DNA from: Anaerolineae bacterium
Lineage (GTDB): Bacteria; Chloroflexota; Anaerolineae; Aggregatilineales; Phototrophicaceae
Reading direction: 5' to 3'
DNA length: 35,072 bases
Assembly: GCA_020849765.1 (NCBI GenBank)
Contig: JADLAY010000063.1
Span: 1 to 35,072, forward strand
The notes beneath the pieces were generated by a model that was given only the letters and a program-made list of their open reading frames with translations, did no database searches and was not told the origin of the DNA. Below are positions 21,651 through 30,317 of the stretch, one piece after another. The first letter of the stretch is position 1; every line of letters begins with the position of its first letter. The position numbers were made by a program, and so were the translations under genes.

Positions 21651-22322
21651 GTGATACTGATGTTGGACGCGTTGCATACGCCAGTGACGATTACCAGCCT
21701 CACGGGTGAGGTGATTGCGACCGGAGTCACCGAAGCGGATTATCTGGAACAATACGCGGAAAACTACTGCGAATGGGTGGAAGGTGCGGTCATCAAGATG
21801 TCGCCTGCGACCAGAAAGCACAACCAGCACATCAATTATCTCGGCACGCTGCTGGAGACCTATCTGGCGCTGAGGCCCATCGGCGAAGTGGTGTTCCCGC
21901 CGTTTGTCCTGCGCATGCCCACCATCCGACCGCGCGCTAACCGTGAGCCGGATCTGATGCTGATCCTGCACGGCAACGCGGGCGAACTGACCGAGACCAC
22001 TTTCACCGGCGCGCCCGACATTGTGATCGAGATCGTGTCCGAAGAAAGCAGCGAGCGCGACCGCGGCACCAAGTTCAACGAGTACGAAAAGATCGGCGCA
22101 CGTGAATACTGGCTGTTCGACTCACGCCGCCGTGAAGCTCTGTTCTATCACCTGAATGACGTGGGCGTTTTCGTCCGTCGCGATGCCGACGCGACCGGCA
22201 TCTACACCACACCGCTGCTGCCCGATCTACACTTGCACATTGCGCCGCTCTGGCAGGATACGCCACCCAATCCGATTGAAATCGTCGCCACCGTCAAGGC
22301 CATGCTCGGTGATGACGAGTGA
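21651..22322 (+). CDS. Uma2 family endonuclease-like protein, intact motif
   Basis: 223 residues of the Uma2 (DUF820) family with all the expected landmarks: EWVEGAVIKMSPAT (41-54), NREPDLMLI (about 101-109), APDIVIEIVSEES with the conserved Glu, and KIGAREYWLFD. The motif is therefore the PD-(D/E)XK-like set expected of an active nuclease fold, unlike the other copy at 16866. The start is GTG at 21651 with AAGGA at a good distance; ATG at 21660 behind AGGGG is equally possible. It is divergent from the SRPBCC gene, with a plausible terminator downstream (22468-22495). The target is unknown; no toxin, antitoxin or modification gene accompanies it. Confidence 0.9.
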   Translation: MILMLDALHTPVTITSLTGEVIATGVTEADYLEQYAENYCEWVEGAVIKMSPATRKHNQHINYLGTLLETYLALRPIGEVVFPPFVLRMPTIRPRANREPDLMLILHGNAGELTETTFTGAPDIVIEIVSEESSERDRGTKFNEYEKIGAREYWLFDSRRREALFYHLNDVGVFVRRDADATGIYTTPLLPDLHLHIAPLWQDTPPNPIEIVATVKAMLGDDE

Positions 22323-22380
22323 TGGGCCTTCAAGTCAGGCGTGGATAAATTGGTCGAGCGATGTTGCCAGCAGGTCATTC

Positions 22381-22402
22381 GCCGACGGGTCAACCCGTCG
22401 GC
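22381..22402. repeat. Perfect hairpin GCCGACGGGT
   Basis: Ten-base perfect arms GCCGACGGGT and ACCCGTCGGC around CA. A near copy with one mismatch is at 31090-31111. These form a second hairpin family without the GTAG foot. Confidence 0.7.
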
Positions 22403-22467
22403 TAGACTTAATCAAGCATACTGAAGATGCTCGTTGCGGATTATTCGGTATTGCAGTATGTCTGACT

Positions 22468-22495
22468 AGCGCCTTTAGTGCGCTTGATTTTTGTT
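22468..22495 (+). terminator. Possible terminator downstream of Uma2
   Basis: Stem AGCGC/GCGCT (22468-22472 with 22480-22484), then TTGATTTTTGTT. It lies about 145 bases after the Uma2 stop, so it is only a moderate candidate. Confidence 0.45.
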
Positions 22496-22496
22496 A

Positions 22497-22519
22497 GCCG
22501 ACCGGCTTCAGCCGTCGGC
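22497..22519. repeat. Hairpin GCCGACCGGCT
   Basis: Arms GCCGACCGGCT and AGCCGTCGGC (one bulged C) with a two-base loop. It is related to 22381 and lies in the same convergent gap 22323-22569. Confidence 0.6.
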
Positions 22520-22569
22520 GGCCAGCAATACGATTCGTATTGGTTTGAACAGATTCACCAGAGACTTTT

Positions 22570-24141
22570 TCACCCCCGCTTCCGGCTCAGATCGTGGAGC
22601 ACGACCGCGGCGGCGTTGCGACCCGCCGCACCCATGATGCCGCCGCCCGGATGCGTGCTGGCTCCCGTCAGATACAGGCCTTTGAGCGGCCCGCGGTAGG
22701 TCCCCATCGACAGCGCCGGGCGCAGCATGAACATCTGATCGACCGACATCTCCAGGTGCATGACGTTGCCCTGCAGCAGGCCGAGTTCGCGTTCCAGGTA
22801 GAGCGGCGTCTCGTTGAGTTGGCCGATGACGAAGTTCGGCGCGTTCACATTCGGGGCGTACTGCGCCAGCAGCGCCAGCAGGCGGTCGGCCTCGCGTTGG
22901 CCGATGGCATCCCAATCCTCGCCGTTCGCCAGCTTGTATGGGTAATACTGGCCCCAGATGAACATGACGTGCTTACCCTCCGGCGCCAGCGTCGGGTCGG
23001 CGACCGACCACGTCATCACGATCAGCCCCGGCTCGCGCGACATCTCGCCGCGCAGGTAGTCGCCGTACGCACGATCGATATAGTCGAGCGACGGGCAGAT
23101 GAACTGCATGCCGTGGTGATGATCGCTGTGGGACGCGCCGGGCGGCGTCGGCAAGGCCGTGTAGTTCGGCAGCTCGTTGACGGCGTAGCGCACCATGATG
23201 CCGAAGCCGTTGCCGATGCGCGACCTGTCGATCAGATCGCGCGCTTTGGATGGCAGTGCATCACCGAGCAGCCGCGCCGTCGTGTGGACGTGCGCGCCGC
23301 TGACGACGACTCGCGCCGTGATCCGCTCGCCCGCCGCTGTCTCCGCGCCATTCGCGCGCCCGCGTTCGACCAGGATGCGTTTGACCGGCGCGCTCGTATG
23401 GATGATGCCGTTGTGCGCCTCCATCATGCGTGCCAGCGCCTGCGTCAGCATGCCTGACCCCCCGACCGGGCGGCGCACGCCGCTGGCGTGATACATCGGG
23501 TGCCAGAGCGCGAACGGGGCGGACAGCAGTTCGCTCGGCGGCGGCCCGCTCTGAGCGGCCATCCAGCCGATGATGGCGGGCACCTGCGGCCCGGCGAACG
23601 ACTCGCGCAGCACCTGGCCGTAGCCCCGGATCAGGCTGTTGATCTGGTCGCTGCGCTTGGGATCGACGCCGCCGTTGAAGACGAGGTAACGCGCCAGGTT
23701 GAGCGGCGTCGGCACGTGCAGGAAGGCCTCGACCATGCCCTCGGCCATCGGTCGCCACGTCTCGACGAAGCGGCGGTAGTTCTCTGCGTCCTGCGGGTGC
23801 ACGGCGGCGATATTCTGGCACGTGCGGTCGAGATCTTTGGAGATCGTGATGTGGCTGCCGTCCGGGAACGGCGTGAAGAAGAGCGGATCGATGTCGAGAT
23901 AGCGCAGGCCGTAGTCTTCCAGCTTGAGATCGCGCACGATCGGTGTGTGGTTGATCAGGATGTGGGCCGAGCCGCCGAGGTCGAATTTGTAGCCCGGCAC
24001 GATCTCCTCGGTCACGACGGCGCCGCCGGGCTTATGCCGCCGTTCGAGCATGATGACTTTGTAACCCGCCTGGGCCAGATAACCCGCGCAGACCAGCGCG
24101 TTATGGCCTGCGCCAATGAACAGGACGTCGCAATCCGGCAT
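22570..24141 (-). CDS. FAD-dependent oxidoreductase, CrtI/PYROXD2-like
   Basis: 523-residue flavin oxidoreductase of the phytoene-desaturase-like superfamily. An N-terminal Rossmann FAD motif GAGHNALVCAGYLAQAG (residues 11-27) is followed by LERRHKPGGAV and then PGYKFDLGGSAHIL. The C-terminal FAD motif is LYLTGASTHPGGGIMGAAGRNAA. The middle is the substrate-binding region. The wording GHNALV and THPGGGIMG favours the PYROXD2-like branch over true carotenoid desaturases, and no other carotenoid gene is near, so I would not call it crtI. It starts two bases after the lactate dehydrogenase stop with GGAGG upstream, so the two are co-transcribed. The substrate is unknown; the neighbour suggests shared redox use but does not prove it. 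Confidence 0.85.
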   Translation of the reverse strand: MPDCDVLFIGAGHNALVCAGYLAQAGYKVIMLERRHKPGGAVVTEEIVPGYKFDLGGSAHILINHTPIVRDLKLEDYGLRYLDIDPLFFTPFPDGSHITISKDLDRTCQNIAAVHPQDAENYRRFVETWRPMAEGMVEAFLHVPTPLNLARYLVFNGGVDPKRSDQINSLIRGYGQVLRESFAGPQVPAIIGWMAAQSGPPPSELLSAPFALWHPMYHASGVRRPVGGSGMLTQALARMMEAHNGIIHTSAPVKRILVERGRANGAETAAGERITARVVVSGAHVHTTARLLGDALPSKARDLIDRSRIGNGFGIMVRYAVNELPNYTALPTPPGASHSDHHHGMQFICPSLDYIDRAYGDYLRGEMSREPGLIVMTWSVADPTLAPEGKHVMFIWGQYYPYKLANGEDWDAIGQREADRLLALLAQYAPNVNAPNFVIGQLNETPLYLERELGLLQGNVMHLEMSVDQMFMLRPALSMGTYRGPLKGLYLTGASTHPGGGIMGAAGRNAAAVVLHDLSRKRG

Positions 24142-24143
24142 GA

Positions 24144-25094
24144 TCAGGCATCGCCTCCGGGCAGGCTGTCGATGGCCGCCTTGACGATGCCCGCGCTGCG
24201 CGCCAGCGCCGCGTGCTCAGCCTCATTCAGGGCGATCGGCAGGCGAGCCAGCATGCCGTCGCCGCCGAGGATGTGCGGCATGGCGACGGTCACGTCGTGG
24301 ACACCGGCGACGTCGTCTGCCGGGGCGCAGATCGTCATGATCGCGCGCTGGTCGCCGAGCACGACCTGGACGATGCGCGCCAGGGCGCTGCCGATGCCGT
24401 AGTAAGTCGCGCCCTTGCCCTCGATGATGCGATAGGCGGCGCGGCGGACGGCTTCGTCGATGCGCGCGCGTTCGGCGTCGTCGAGCGTGATGCCCTGTGC
24501 GTCGCAGAACTGGTTCAGCGCCAGGCCGCCGACCTCGACCTGCGACCAGGCCAGGACTTCGGAATCGCCGTGCTCGCCGACGACGTAAGCATGGATGTGC
24601 GGCGTATCGACGCCCAGATCGCGCGAGAGCAGTGCACGGAAGCGGGCCGTATCCAGCGTCGTGCCGCTGCCGAAGACGCGCCCGCTCGCGACGCCATGCC
24701 CGGCGGCGATCTCGGCCGTCAGGTGCGTCATCACGTCGACCGGGTTGGTCGCCACGACCAGGATCGCATCCGGCGCATGCGTCACGATCTGCGGGATGAC
24801 GGCGTTGAAGACCCTCTGATTGCGTCCGAGCAGTTCCAGCCGCGTTTCGCCCGGCTTCTGGCTGACGCCCGCCGCCATGATCACCACGCGCGCGCCCGCC
24901 AGATCGGCATAGCTCCCGGCGCGGATGCTCATCGGACTGGCGAAGGGCACGGCATGATAGATGTCGTCGGCCTCGGCCATAGCGCGCTTCTCGTCCTTAT
25001 CGACCAGGACGATCTCGCGCCCGACGCCGCGCATGACCATGGCATAAGCCGCGGACGCGCCGACCATGCCGCTGCCCACAATTCCGATCTTCAT
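24144..25094 (-). CDS. ldh: L-lactate dehydrogenase
   Basis: Interconverts pyruvate and L-lactate with NADH; cytoplasmic. 316 residues, the usual length. The Rossmann motif GSGMVGAS (7-14) is clear. The substrate loop reads SQKPGETR with Gln79 at the position where malate dehydrogenases have Arg, so this favours lactate. Arg85, Asp148, Arg151 and the catalytic His175 (GEHGDS) are all present. A stretch with SGTTLDTARFR is characteristic of the LDH/MDH superfamily. The ATG has GGAG eight bases upstream. It is the first gene of a pair with the CrtI-like oxidoreductase. The LDH-versus-MDH call rests on that loop alone, but the match is good. Confidence 0.92.
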   Translation of the reverse strand: MKIGIVGSGMVGASAAYAMVMRGVGREIVLVDKDEKRAMAEADDIYHAVPFASPMSIRAGSYADLAGARVVIMAAGVSQKPGETRLELLGRNQRVFNAVIPQIVTHAPDAILVVATNPVDVMTHLTAEIAAGHGVASGRVFGSGTTLDTARFRALLSRDLGVDTPHIHAYVVGEHGDSEVLAWSQVEVGGLALNQFCDAQGITLDDAERARIDEAVRRAAYRIIEGKGATYYGIGSALARIVQVVLGDQRAIMTICAPADDVAGVHDVTVAMPHILGGDGMLARLPIALNEAEHAALARSAGIVKAAIDSLPGGDA

Positions 25095-25192
25095 AGCTCC
25101 ATGCTCCTGATCCGGAACGATGGCGCAATTAGAGCGTCAGACGCCGCGGATTGCCAGTTACATGTTGATGTTCGGGTGGTGCAGCGTGTGTA

Positions 25193-25513
25193 TCAGGGCG
25201 TAGGAACGAGGGTGTCTTCGGTGGTGACGCGGTTGAACAACCAGATATCGGCTTTGGCATCGGACGGCAAGAAGCCCATCTCGAGCATGGCTGCCTTGAA
25301 CTGCCCGTGAGAGATGGAGAAGCCTGCTTCCCATTCCTCGAACGACGCTGCCATGCCCAGGCTGGTTTCCGACCAGAGCATTTCGCCGTCAACCCGACTC
25401 GCGATCCACTCCAGAAGGAGCGCGCGCGCCCGTTCATTCATTAGCGCATACTCACACGCCTCATCTGGGCGGAGGAGCACAGGCTGCTGCATAGATTGTG
25501 TACCTTTCAACAT
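25193..25513 (-). CDS. Small protein of unknown function
   Basis: 106-residue soluble protein with no signal peptide and no motif I recognise. It is predominantly helical (PDEACEYALMNERARALLLEWI, then EEWEAGFSISHGQFKAAMLEMGFL) with several Trp residues and a short polar C-terminus. The ATG at 25513 is preceded by AGGGG; a second ATG eight codons in is also possible. A perfect -10 TATAAT (minus strand, 25581-25586) lies about 70 bases upstream, and codon use matches neighbours, so I consider it a real gene. It is separated from lactate dehydrogenase by about 100 bases. Function unknown. Confidence 0.65.
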   Translation of the reverse strand: MLKGTQSMQQPVLLRPDEACEYALMNERARALLLEWIASRVDGEMLWSETSLGMAASFEEWEAGFSISHGQFKAAMLEMGFLPSDAKADIWLFNRVTTEDTLVPTP

Positions 25514-25580
25514 TCAACCCCTGGGCGGCGGGGAGCCACCCGCGCAGTAGATCCCCTAAATCGCTACTGCGAGCGCTCAC

Positions 25581-25586
25581 ATTATA
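25581..25586 (-). promoter_or_regulatory. Strong -10 box before the 25193-25513 gene
   Basis: A perfect TATAAT on the minus strand. A good -35 box is not present at the usual distance, so other contacts may be used. Confidence 0.5.
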
Positions 25587-25648
25587 CCTTATGTGGACGC
25601 CCGTCATTTTATTTATCGTACATTCATGGGTATTTCATGAGACAGGCC

Positions 25649-26332
25649 TTAGACCATCCTGCGTTTGAAGATGTCGCCGAAGTGCCCGATCAGCGTTTCG
25701 GCAAACGATGCGCGATCAATGGGGCTGCCGCGCAGGACTGCAAGACTGGTCACGCCCTTATCGTGGATACCACACGGAATGATACCGCCGAAATAACTCA
25801 GATCAGTGTTGAGATTGATGGCGAATCCGTGTTTCGTCACCGTGCGCGCCGTGACGCGCACGCCGATGGCGGCGATCTTCTCGTCGCCGACCCAGACGCC
25901 GGTCAGACCGGGGACGACGCCCGCCTCGACACCGAAGTCCGCCAGGGCCTGGATAATGAGCGTCTCCAGCCCGCGCACGTAGCCGATCACGTCCGCACGC
26001 AGCATGCCCTGGGCGCTCGCCAGCTTCAGGATCGGGTAGCCGACGAGCTGGCCGGGGCCGTGATAGGTGATGTCGCCGCCGCGGTCGCTGCGAAAGACGG
26101 CGATCCCGCGCGCGCGGAGCTGCGCCTCGTCCAGCAGCAGATTTTCCTCGTGGACGGCGCTGCCGAAGGTGTAGGTGTGGGGATGTTCGACCAGCAGCAG
26201 CCGATCCGGGATCTCGTCGCGCCCGCGCGCATCCGCCAGCGCGTTTTGCAGCGCCCAGGCTTCGGCGTAATCCATCCGGCCGAGGTCGACGACTTCACAG
26301 ATTAGCTCGGCGTTTGCCTGCCGGGGTTCCAT
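25649..26332 (-). CDS. lipB: Octanoyltransferase (lipoate synthesis)
   Basis: Transfers octanoyl from acyl carrier protein to a lysine of lipoate-dependent enzymes, the first step of de novo lipoate synthesis. 227 residues. The motif RGGDITYHGPGQ (84-95) is diagnostic; the catalytic Lys152 (EKIAAIG) and Cys187 (IPCGI) are both present. LLLVEHPHTYTFG at 45-57 is the conserved N-terminal block. The start is ATG at 26332, which overlaps the preceding gene's stop as TGATG, so it is translationally coupled; an upstream in-frame start at 26398 lies inside that gene and is unlikely. lipA is not in the window. Confidence 0.96.
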   Translation of the reverse strand: MEPRQANAELICEVVDLGRMDYAEAWALQNALADARGRDEIPDRLLLVEHPHTYTFGSAVHEENLLLDEAQLRARGIAVFRSDRGGDITYHGPGQLVGYPILKLASAQGMLRADVIGYVRGLETLIIQALADFGVEAGVVPGLTGVWVGDEKIAAIGVRVTARTVTKHGFAINLNTDLSYFGGIIPCGIHDKGVTSLAVLRGSPIDRASFAETLIGHFGDIFKRRMV

Positions 26333-27054
26333 CAGGCGTTGGCCGGGCGCGGTTCGCCGCTCAGGTGCTTGTCGAGGAAGGCCGCCAGCAGCTCCCACGC
26401 CTGGGTCGCCGCCTGCGAGCTGTTGCCGAAGAAATCACGCCCGGCCCTGGGGATGATGTGGACTTCGTGTTCGAGCGGCGACTGCGCCAGTTCTGCGCGC
26501 AGCCGTTCGATCACGGGCGCCTTGGTGTACGGCTCCTCGCTGCCATAGATGGCCAGGATCGGCGCGTGGGCCTGCGCGAACTGGCCGAGATAGCGCTGCG
26601 GGAAGCCGTAGAACGAGACCGCCGCTTCAAGGTCGCGCCGCTTGATCGCTGCCTCGTAGGCCAGGCTGCCGCCCATGCCCAGGCCGACCGCCGCCACGTT
26701 GCGATTGGAGCGCAGGTGCTTCTCCATGACGCCGAGCGCCGCGTCGACCGCGCCATAGCCGTGCTCGCCCAGCTTTTCGACCAGCGCCATCGCGGCCTGT
26801 GCCGTTTCCGCCGTCTCGCCATCGAACAGATCCGGCACGATCACGTAGTAGCCCATCTGCGCCAGCGACTGCGCCAGCCGCCGCTCGATCGGGCGGATAC
26901 CCCACCAATCGTGGATCAGCGCGATGCTGGGGAAGGTGCCGCCGATATTCGGGTGCGACCAGAAGGCGGGCATCCGCGCGCCGCTCGCCAGCACGACCGT
27001 GACGTGGCCGCTGATGATGTCGTATTCGACGCCTCTCGGCTCGTAGACCGGCAT
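26332..27054 (-). CDS. Dienelactone-hydrolase-like protein, catalytic triad lost
   Basis: 240 residues with the alpha/beta-hydrolase layout of the dienelactone hydrolase family: IALIHDWWGI (44-53), YYVIVPDLF, VAAVGLGMGGSLAY (120-133), and the late ILAIYGSEEPY strand. The expected Cys nucleophile in the GxCxGG elbow is Gly126 (codon GGC), the acid is Glu174 instead of Asp, and the catalytic His is Arg206 (PRAGRDFF in place of a GAGHGF-type motif). All three positions differ, so it is probably a pseudoenzyme or has a shifted mechanism. It sits between a GNAT gene (one base away) and lipB (one-base overlap) with GGAGG upstream. Family assignment is good; activity is doubtful. Confidence 0.88.
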   Translation of the reverse strand: MPVYEPRGVEYDIISGHVTVVLASGARMPAFWSHPNIGGTFPSIALIHDWWGIRPIERRLAQSLAQMGYYVIVPDLFDGETAETAQAAMALVEKLGEHGYGAVDAALGVMEKHLRSNRNVAAVGLGMGGSLAYEAAIKRRDLEAAVSFYGFPQRYLGQFAQAHAPILAIYGSEEPYTKAPVIERLRAELAQSPLEHEVHIIPRAGRDFFGNSSQAATQAWELLAAFLDKHLSGEPRPANA

Positions 27055-27055
27055 C

Positions 27056-27994
27056 TTACACCTCCAGGCTCAAAACATCCTGTACGTAGCCATCGGCCTC
27101 CGCTTCGGTGCCGAGCGCCTTGGCGGCGCTGTCGAGCACGAGCAGCGTCAGCGAGCGATAGCCCTCGCGGTGCGCCCAATCACGCAGCGCCATCAGCAGG
27201 GCGGCGCTCAGGCCGCGCGGTGACCAGCAGTAGACGTCGGCGCGGCGGGGGTCGAACAGCCCGCGCTGGAAGACGACGAACGCCTCGTGACCGGAGGCCG
27301 AAAAGCGCAGCCGGGTCGTCCGTTCGCGCAGTTCCGGCAGCGCGTCCCAGGTCGGCTGCCACAGCGTTTCCCACTGCTCGCGCGCACTGGTCGAGCGCCC
27401 GGCCGGCATCGCCCATCCGGCGATCTGCTGCGCATCGGTCGTCGTCTCCGGCACCGCCTGATACAGGCCCTGGCCCGTGCGCGCCGCCAGGCTGAAGCGC
27501 TGTAGTTTCGCCACTGGCTCGGCGCCAGCCCGCTGAAACAGCATCAGCGCCGCCTCGCCCGCGGTCGCCGTGGTCGTCATGCGCGCGCACTTGAGCGAGC
27601 GCGCCCGCTCGACCAGCGCCGCATAGAGTGCGCCGTCGACGCCCTGGCCGTGCGCATCCTCCTGCACGATCAGCCCGCCCAGGTGAATGTGCGCGCCGAA
27701 CGGCTCCGGCTCGTTGCCGGCGTAGGCTTCGGCATAACCGGCGATCATGCCATCCGTCTCCGCTACCAGCGCGATGCCCGCGCCCAACAGCAGCCGCCCC
27801 ATGTGGATCGCCGCCGTTTCCAGGCTCATCCATGGCCCGCCGTGCAGCCAGCGCTCATAGATCGTCAGCATCGAGTAGGGCACGTCCTCGACGCGCCCGT
27901 CGACATCCCAGCGCTGCCAGGCGCTCACCTGGCCCTGCGCCAGGGCGGCGATTCGTTCGCTGTCTTCGAGTTGTGCCGCGCGTACTGTGATCAT
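27056..27994 (-). CDS. GNAT-family N-acetyltransferase (tandem domain)
   Basis: 312 residues, about twice one GNAT domain. The first domain (about 1-165) has the CoA-binding segment HLGGLIVQEDAHGQGVDGALYAALVERA. The second half (about 170-312) keeps the fold only weakly, with GLSAALLMALRDWAHREGYRSLTLLVLD as its last helix-strand. Many two-domain GNATs have one active and one degenerate half. It probably acetylates an amine on a small molecule or protein; the substrate cannot be read. The ATG at 27994 starts the operon GNAT - hydrolase-like - lipB. It faces the inverted-repeat element at 28056. Confidence 0.85.
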   Translation of the reverse strand: MITVRAAQLEDSERIAALAQGQVSAWQRWDVDGRVEDVPYSMLTIYERWLHGGPWMSLETAAIHMGRLLLGAGIALVAETDGMIAGYAEAYAGNEPEPFGAHIHLGGLIVQEDAHGQGVDGALYAALVERARSLKCARMTTTATAGEAALMLFQRAGAEPVAKLQRFSLAARTGQGLYQAVPETTTDAQQIAGWAMPAGRSTSAREQWETLWQPTWDALPELRERTTRLRFSASGHEAFVVFQRGLFDPRRADVYCWSPRGLSAALLMALRDWAHREGYRSLTLLVLDSAAKALGTEAEADGYVQDVLSLEV

Positions 27995-28055
27995 GGGCTG
28001 TGATTCCGCGACCTAATCGTGGCGTGGTCGTAAATCGTTCTGAGTTGCCTTTTTT

Positions 28056-28175
28056 GCCCTCACCCTAAATCCCTCTCCCGACCTTCGGTGCTCCCTTTGG
28101 TCGTCATGGAGAGGGACTTTCAGAGCCGTATTTCTCCCCTTCGCCCTTAGGGAGAAGGGGCCGGGGGTTGAGGGC
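28056..28175. repeat. 120-base inverted-repeat element
   Basis: Ends GCCCTCA (28056-28062) and TGAGGGC (28169-28175), with pyrimidine-rich left (CCCTCTCCC) and purine-rich right (GGAGAAGGGG) halves that pair over much of their length. Elements of this CCCTCACCC type recur in many bacterial genomes, usually as intergenic MITE-like or hairpin repeats. No transposase is near. The gap 27995-28465 holds nothing else I can name, except that 28176-28465 carries small inverted repeats near 28285 and 28310. Confidence 0.65.
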
Positions 28176-28465
28176 AGGCAGCGGCGAAACTGAACGATGA
28201 CCACTGCTCATCTCATCTCCCCCGATCATACCTGATTTACGCCCGGATCGCTTTTTCTGAAGCGTCGGCATCTCATTAGGATTGGGTCTGTATCGCTCCA
28301 ATGAATCAGGGCCGCAAGGAGGCCCCAAATCACCGACTGCTCTATTTCATGTGCTTACCCTGGCCGAACACAGCGAGCCGCGCGGCGTTGCGCGCTGAAA
28401 CTTTGCCGGATCGCGACCGTATAGTAAGTGAATCTGAGTCAATCCTGGGGAAACTGGGGAACCTG

Positions 28466-29407
28466 ATGAAAGCAATTGTGTGCACGAAATACGGCCCGCC
28501 GGAAGTTCTTCGCCTTCAGGACGTGCGCAAACCGTCACCGCGGGCGAACGAGGTGTTAATCAAGATCCGCGCGACGGCCGTCACCGCCAGCGACTGCATT
28601 ATTCGAGGGTTCAAGTTAAAGCGTTTGAGTCCGATGGGCTTCATGATGGGACTCGTGATTGGGTTTAGAGGGCCGCGCAAGCCGATCCTGGGCATGGTCC
28701 TGGCCGGAGACGTCGAAGCTGTCGGCGCTGACGTCACACGTTTCAAGCCCGGCGACGCGGTCTACGGCAGCACCTTCCGACCCAACCAGATTCGCTTCGG
28801 CGCCTATGCCGAGTACCTTTGCATGGCAGACGATAGCCTGATCGCCGCCAAGCCCGCCAACGTCAGCTATGAAGAGTCGGCCGCCATTCCCTATGGGATC
28901 AACCTGGCGCTGCACTTCCTGAGGCAAGGCGAGATCCAGGGCGGGCAGAAGGTGCTGATCTACGGGGCTTCCGGCTCCATCGGCACGGCGGCGGTGCAGC
29001 TGGCCAAATATCACTTCGGGGCAGACGTGACGGGCGTTTGCAGTACGGCCAATATCGATCTGGTCAAATCCCTGGGCGCGGATCATGTGATTGACTACAC
29101 GGACGAGGACGCCACCAGCCATCTTGAGCGTTACGATTTTATCCTGGATGCTGTCGGCAGGCGCAAAAGCTCCGCTTTGAAGACCCAGAGCGAGCAGGCT
29201 CTGACGCCGAACGGGAAAATCATCTCGGTCGACGATGGGACGCCCAAGGACAGGCTTGAAAACCTGCTCTTGCTCAAGGAGATGGTTGAAGCAGGGCAGT
29301 TCAAGCCCGTCATCGACTGCGCCTATCCCCTGGAGCAGATGGTCGAGGCTCACCGCCATGTCGAGACCGGGCACAAGAAGGGCAACGTCGTCATCACCGT
29401 AGCCTGA
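28466..29407 (+). CDS. Zinc-independent MDR oxidoreductase (quinone-reductase-like)
   Basis: 313 residues of the medium-chain dehydrogenase/reductase superfamily. The GroES-like start MKAIVCTKYGPPEVLRL is followed by ATAVTASDCIIRG, then ILGMVLAGDVEAVG. The NAD(P) Rossmann motif is YGASGSIGTAAVQLAKY (about 170-186). The zinc ligands of alcohol dehydrogenases (the GHE and Cys-cluster positions) are absent, so it is closer to NADPH:quinone reductases or enoyl reductases. The ATG at 28466 has GGGGA upstream and fits the family start; the ORF stays open 55 codons further upstream but that part is not conserved-looking. Its GC content looks lower than that of neighbours, which may mean a more recent arrival. 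Substrate unknown. Confidence 0.88.
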   Translation: MKAIVCTKYGPPEVLRLQDVRKPSPRANEVLIKIRATAVTASDCIIRGFKLKRLSPMGFMMGLVIGFRGPRKPILGMVLAGDVEAVGADVTRFKPGDAVYGSTFRPNQIRFGAYAEYLCMADDSLIAAKPANVSYEESAAIPYGINLALHFLRQGEIQGGQKVLIYGASGSIGTAAVQLAKYHFGADVTGVCSTANIDLVKSLGADHVIDYTDEDATSHLERYDFILDAVGRRKSSALKTQSEQALTPNGKIISVDDGTPKDRLENLLLLKEMVEAGQFKPVIDCAYPLEQMVEAHRHVETGHKKGNVVITVA

Positions 29408-29518
29408 CGTGGCCGGCGCCGCACATTTCCAGATTGACGGACATCTTGCCGCAGCCGGGCGTGTTGATCATCACGATCGCCAGTGTCATCGTCTCGGTCT
29501 CGCTAAAGGCATTCCATC

Positions 29519-30313
29519 ATGATCGATCACCAACATCTCGCCGGGCTGCTCGCCGTCGATATCGGCAACACCAACATCCACATTGGCCTGTGGGATGGGG
29601 CGCGGTGGCTGCATAGCTGGCGCGCGCAAACCGTCCCTGGCAGGATGCCGGATGAATACGCCGTGCTCCTGCGCAGCTTCCTGGCGGGCGACGACGTCAG
29701 CAATGGGCAGATCACCGGCATGGCGATCGGCAGCGTCGTGCCCTCGCTGACCGACGTCTGGGTCGAGATCTCGCGCAACTATCTCAAGCAGGAGCCGCTG
29801 GTCGTCAACCACCGGATCAACACCGGCGTACGCATCGCCATCGATCAGCCGGAGCAGGCGGGGGCAGATCGCATCATCAATGCGGCGGCGGTCGTCGCGC
29901 TCTATGGTGCGCCCGCCATCGTCATCGACTTCGGCACGGCGACGACGTTCGACGTCGTCTCGCGCGATGGCGCCTACGGCGGCGGGGCAATCGCGCCCGG
30001 CATCACGCTCGCGCACGACGCGCTGGTCGCGCGCGCCGCTCGCCTGCACAAGATCGATCTCAAGCCCCCGGCCTGCGCTATCGGCACGAATACGACCACG
30101 GCCATGCAGTCCGGCATCTTCCTCGGCTACGTCGGCCTGGTCGAGGGGCTGGTGCGCCGCATCAAGCGCGAGATGGACGATCCGGACGTGCAGGTGATCG
30201 CGACCGGCGGGCTGGCGGTGCTCTTCCACGAGAACACCGACGTGATTGACCGCACGGCGCCCGAACTCACGCTCGACGGCCTGCGCGTCATCTACGACCT
30301 CAACCGCGGGTGA
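29519..30313 (+). CDS. coaX: Type III pantothenate kinase
   Basis: Phosphorylates pantothenate, the first committed step to coenzyme A, and is not inhibited by CoA in known type III enzymes. 264 residues of the ASKHA fold. The phosphate loop DIGNTNIHIGLW starts at residue 14; GSVVPSL is at 71-77; the GADR motif is at 115-118; DFGTATTFD at 137-145 holds the catalytic and cation-binding residues; PGITLAHDAL follows at about 160. ATG has AAAGG nine bases upstream. It stands alone, downstream of the MDR gene and upstream of a repeat. The identification is firm. Confidence 0.96.
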   Translation: MIDHQHLAGLLAVDIGNTNIHIGLWDGARWLHSWRAQTVPGRMPDEYAVLLRSFLAGDDVSNGQITGMAIGSVVPSLTDVWVEISRNYLKQEPLVVNHRINTGVRIAIDQPEQAGADRIINAAAVVALYGAPAIVIDFGTATTFDVVSRDGAYGGGAIAPGITLAHDALVARAARLHKIDLKPPACAIGTNTTTAMQSGIFLGYVGLVEGLVRRIKREMDDPDVQVIATGGLAVLFHENTDVIDRTAPELTLDGLRVIYDLNRG

Positions 30314-30317
30314 TGTC

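Noticed and set aside
22570..24141. Carotenoid biosynthesis locus (crtI)
   Set aside because: No crtB or other carotenoid gene is near, and the motif wording fits the PYROXD2-like branch better.
28301..28465. 55-codon upstream extension of the MDR gene
   Set aside because: The MDR family begins at the MKAIV start, which also has a ribosome site; the extension shows no conserved pattern.
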